A stretch of 8,660 nucleotides of DNA, from NCBI GenBank assembly GCA_002316345.1, contig DCDI01000091.1, positions 1-8,660 on the forward strand. Direction: 5' to 3'. The notes beneath the pieces were generated by a model. It saw nothing but the letters and a program-made list of their open reading frames with translations. It was not told where the DNA came from and ran no database searches. Numbering within the stretch: the stretch's first letter is position 1; each line of letters opens with the position of its first letter. Shown here piece by piece: positions 6,702 to 8,660 of this stretch. The position numbers were made by a program, and so were the translations under genes. Source of the stretch: Phyllobacteriaceae bacterium UBA1059. Its GTDB lineage: Bacteria; Pseudomonadota; Alphaproteobacteria; Rhizobiales; Rhizobiaceae.

Positions 6702-6735
6702 ATGTCCGGCGGAGGAACCCCTTCGCCGGACATTT
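6702..6735 (+). terminator. Strong hairpin after ctpA, probable terminator
   Basis: ATGTCCGGCGGAGG (6702-6715) pairs with CCTTCGCCGGACAT (6720-6733) around an AACC tetraloop. The stem is 14 bp with one G-U pair. The tail TTGATT is short and only partly T-rich, so termination may be incomplete. It lies 25 bases after the ctpA stop and likely separates the EnvC-like/ctpA pair from the deacetylase gene. Confidence 0.7.
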
Positions 6736-6780
6736 GATTCCGGGATGATGCAAAAGCAGGTCTGAGGTCGATCGGGTCAC

Positions 6781-7971
6781 ATGGCGGGGCAGGAGCGGGG
6801 CGGAGACACGACGCGCATTCGGGACATCGACCTGCCGCTTGGCTTAGGCATTCGGGGTCCGGCGAAGCCGACGCGATCCCCGCGTTTCACGTCATCGTCG
6901 ATGCTCACTACCGTGGTGGCTGTCGCGCTTGCCGGCAGTGCCGGCGCCATCGCCTTGCGCGATCGCGGCATTCGCATGCCGAGCGCTGCGGTGGTTTCCG
7001 TTCCCATGCAAACGGCCGCATCCGAGGCGGAACCCAGTCCCGCCCCGCGTCCCAGCCTGTCCAACGATCCGGCGGGCGGTCCAGCGATTATCCGGGTCAA
7101 CCCGGATTCGGATCCCGCGCAAGGCACCACGATCATCCGCAGCACATCGGCGCCGGCACAGGACGCGCATATCGCGCATCTGCCGGATCAGGCGTTGATC
7201 GAAGCAGGCCCAGATGGACCGTTGCCGCAACGCGCGGCGGATGGGCGTCGACCGTTCGACGTTTATGCACGCCCGTGGTCAGGTGCTCGCGGTGCCCGCA
7301 TTGCCTTGGTGATCGGCGGTCTTGGTGTCAGCCAGACCGGCACGCAGAAAGCGATTGAAAAGCTGCCGCCGGAGATCACGCTGGCTTTCGCATCCGGCGG
7401 CAACAGCCTGTCGCGCTGGATGGAGGCGGCGCGGCGAAACGGGCACGAGATCGTTCTCCAGGTGCCGCTCGAGCCGTTCGACTATCCGGCGGTTGATCCC
7501 GGCCGCGCGACGCTGACCGTGGATGCGCCGGCATCTGAGACGGTCGAGAACTTGCAATGGGTACTGGCCCGCACAACCAACTATGTCGGCGTCATGAACT
7601 ATATGGGTGCCCGCTTTCTCGCCGAAACGCAGCCCGTTGGAACCATGATGGCCGAACTTGGTAAGCGCGGCCTGGCCTATGTCGATGATGGCTCGACCGC
7701 GCGGAATGAATCGCAACCTTTGGCCAAGGCGAACCGTGTGCCTTTCGCGGCGTCCGACATGCAGATCGACGCGGTGCGTGAGCGCGGCGAAATCCTTGGA
7801 AAGCTCGACGATCTCGAGCGCACCGCCCGCGCCAACGAGTTTGCTGTCGGCACCGGCTCGGCCTTTGACGTCACCGTGGACACGGTCACTGCCTGGGCCG
7901 CCGAAGTGCGCCGACGTGGCGTCGAGATCGTGCCAATCACCGCTGTAGCGGATGATCCTGAACGCCGCTGA
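6781..7971 (+). CDS. Divergent polysaccharide deacetylase family protein (YibQ-like), probably catalytically inactive
   Basis: The protein has 396 residues. About 40 polar, partly basic N-terminal residues precede one membrane segment (about 41-59). A Pro/Ala/Ser-rich linker runs to about 165, and a C-terminal domain (about 172-390) resembles the divergent polysaccharide deacetylase family (Pfam PF04748, E. coli YibQ). Matching blocks are ARIALVIGGLGVS, GHEIVLQVPLEPF, YVGVMNYMGARF and GLAYVDDGSTARN. The metal-binding positions known in YibQ-like proteins look replaced: the DD pair by G179-G180, the histidine of NNHMG by Y274, and the two histidines of GHPHP by T358 and S360. The domain should face the periplasm and may act as a binding or structural factor. 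The ATG at 6781 is the first start after an in-frame TGA; its binding site (GAGGT, 12 bases away) is weak. Function is not known. Confidence 0.88.
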   Translation: MAGQERGGDTTRIRDIDLPLGLGIRGPAKPTRSPRFTSSSMLTTVVAVALAGSAGAIALRDRGIRMPSAAVVSVPMQTAASEAEPSPAPRPSLSNDPAGGPAIIRVNPDSDPAQGTTIIRSTSAPAQDAHIAHLPDQALIEAGPDGPLPQRAADGRRPFDVYARPWSGARGARIALVIGGLGVSQTGTQKAIEKLPPEITLAFASGGNSLSRWMEAARRNGHEIVLQVPLEPFDYPAVDPGRATLTVDAPASETVENLQWVLARTTNYVGVMNYMGARFLAETQPVGTMMAELGKRGLAYVDDGSTARNESQPLAKANRVPFAASDMQIDAVRERGEILGKLDDLERTARANEFAVGTGSAFDVTVDTVTAWAAEVRRRGVEIVPITAVADDPERR

Positions 7972-7983
7972 AGGCTGCCTTCA
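7969..7983 (+). repeat. Odd palindrome over the deacetylase stop codon
   Basis: TGAAGGC and GCCTTCA flank a single T and include the TGA stop. As RNA it could fold as a 5-bp stem with a GCTGC loop. No T-rich tail follows, so it is not a convincing terminator. Confidence 0.35.
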
Positions 7984-8039
7984 AACTGTCAGGCGAACCG
8001 GCTATGCAGATGGGCATCCTTGAAGCGAGAGCCATCCCG

Positions 8040-8567
8040 ATGAAGCCGCCTGTTGATCCTCAAACCCTGCCCTATCGTCCATGCGTCGGGATCATGGTGC
8101 TGAATAGCGCCGGGAAGGTCTGGGCTGGTCACCGTATCTCGGAAGAGGGCAGCGAAACGGCTGGCACGACGCAGCTCTGGCAAATGCCTCAGGGCGGCAT
8201 TGATGAGGGCGAGGAAGCGCTGCTAGCGGCCTTACGCGAGATCTACGAAGAAACGGGCATGACGAGCCTGACGCTGCTCGAAGAGGCCCCTTATTGGATC
8301 AATTACGATCTACCGCCACATCTGGTCGGCGTGGCCTTTCAAGGGCGTTATAGAGGCCAAACGCAGCGCTGGTTCGCGTTCCGCTTCGACGGGGACGAAA
8401 GCGAGATCCAGATCAACCCACCGCCCGGAGGCCACACCGCGGAATTTGACGCTTGGGAATGGAAGGACATGGCTGAACTGCCGGACCTGATCGTGCCGTT
8501 CAAGCGCTCGGTCTATCTGCAGGTGGTAGATGTGTTCGGCCATCTTGCCGGTAAGCCACTCGCGTAA
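8040..8567 (+). CDS. rppH: RNA pyrophosphohydrolase (Nudix family)
   Basis: RppH removes pyrophosphate from the 5' triphosphate end of mRNAs and so opens them to RNase E decay in the cytoplasm. The Nudix box is complete at residues 52-74, GGIDEGEEALLAALREIYEETGM split across the pattern Gx5Ex7REUxEExGU with all key acidic residues present. Flanking family blocks are YRPCVGIMVLN near the start, LWQMPQGG before the box, and the RppH-type segments WINYDLP, GQTQRWFAFRF and FDAWEW, ending with IVPFKRSVY. From ATG 8040 (MKPPVDPQTLPYRPCVG) it has 175 residues, normal for rhizobia. In-frame ATGs at 8004 and 8010 would add 12 or 10 residues, and AGGCGA at 7991-7996 could serve the former, so the start is uncertain. 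It lies 68 bases after the deacetylase gene. A general dinucleoside polyphosphate hydrolase role is an older alternative name for the same family. Confidence 0.94.
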   Translation: MKPPVDPQTLPYRPCVGIMVLNSAGKVWAGHRISEEGSETAGTTQLWQMPQGGIDEGEEALLAALREIYEETGMTSLTLLEEAPYWINYDLPPHLVGVAFQGRYRGQTQRWFAFRFDGDESEIQINPPPGGHTAEFDAWEWKDMAELPDLIVPFKRSVYLQVVDVFGHLAGKPLA

Positions 8568-8660
8568 GCTGTTGCGGCTGACTACCCTAATGCCCACAAA
8601 AGGGGAGACGGGTGTAGCGATGCAGGATCGCAGATAAGGAAAAGGCGGCCCCTTTGCAGG
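8568..8660 (+). other. Downstream flank of rppH, no gene seen
   Basis: These 93 bases to the window edge contain no readable gene; the ATG at 8620 meets a stop after five codons. AAAGG (8641-8645) and CCTTT (8651-8655) could form a 5-bp stem. The stem is too short, and the window ends too soon, to call a terminator. On the minus strand the same stem would be followed by a few T residues, so it might belong to a convergent gene beyond the edge. Confidence 0.3.

Noticed and set aside
8641..8655. AAAGG/CCTTT stem at the window edge as an rppH terminator
   Set aside because: The stem is only 5 bp, no T-tract is visible on the plus strand, and the sequence ends 5 bases later.

Overview
The window reads as ordinary chromosome from a GC-rich alphaproteobacterium of the order Hyphomicrobiales (Rhizobiales). 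A Phyllobacteriaceae member close to Mesorhizobium is the most likely source. This rests on codon use, the rhizobial style of the proteins, and the gene order proB-proA-...-nadD-rsfS-rlmH-(EnvC-like)-ctpA-(divergent polysaccharide deacetylase)-rppH. It is a judgement from recognition, not from a database search. All nine genes (eight complete, one 5'-truncated) lie on the plus strand and are tightly packed. I saw no rRNA, tRNA, insertion sequence, prophage, CRISPR array or sign of recent transfer.

Left part (1-2826): the 3' end of proB (glutamate 5-kinase) overlaps proA (gamma-glutamyl phosphate reductase), giving the first two steps of proline synthesis. An OsmC-family thiol-peroxidase-like gene follows 25 bases after proA and overlaps the putative GTG start of nadD (NAD synthesis). 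This part looks like one translationally coupled transcript.

Middle (2827-3990): the 98-base gap after nadD holds a candidate sigma-70 promoter and a GC-rich hairpin. The ribosome-silencing factor gene rsfS comes next and has no ATG, GTG or TTG start that would keep its full domain; a CTG at 2925 is the best candidate. rlmH (23S rRNA pseudouridine methyltransferase) follows 21 bases later, making a ribosome-maintenance pair. A 154-base gap then leads to the cell-envelope genes.

Right part (3991-8567): an exported EnvC-like coiled-coil/LytM protein overlaps ctpA, a C-terminal processing serine protease with an intact Ser-Lys dyad. A strong 14-bp hairpin follows ctpA. After it comes a membrane-anchored protein of the divergent polysaccharide deacetylase (YibQ-like) family, then the Nudix RNA pyrophosphohydrolase rppH. 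The EnvC-like LytM domain and the deacetylase both appear to have lost their metal-binding residues. The cassette therefore pairs an apparently active periplasmic protease with two likely pseudoenzymes of the cell wall.

I found no clear novel system. The points most worth a second look are the CTG start of rsfS with its leader, and the pseudoenzyme-protease-pseudoenzyme envelope cassette.
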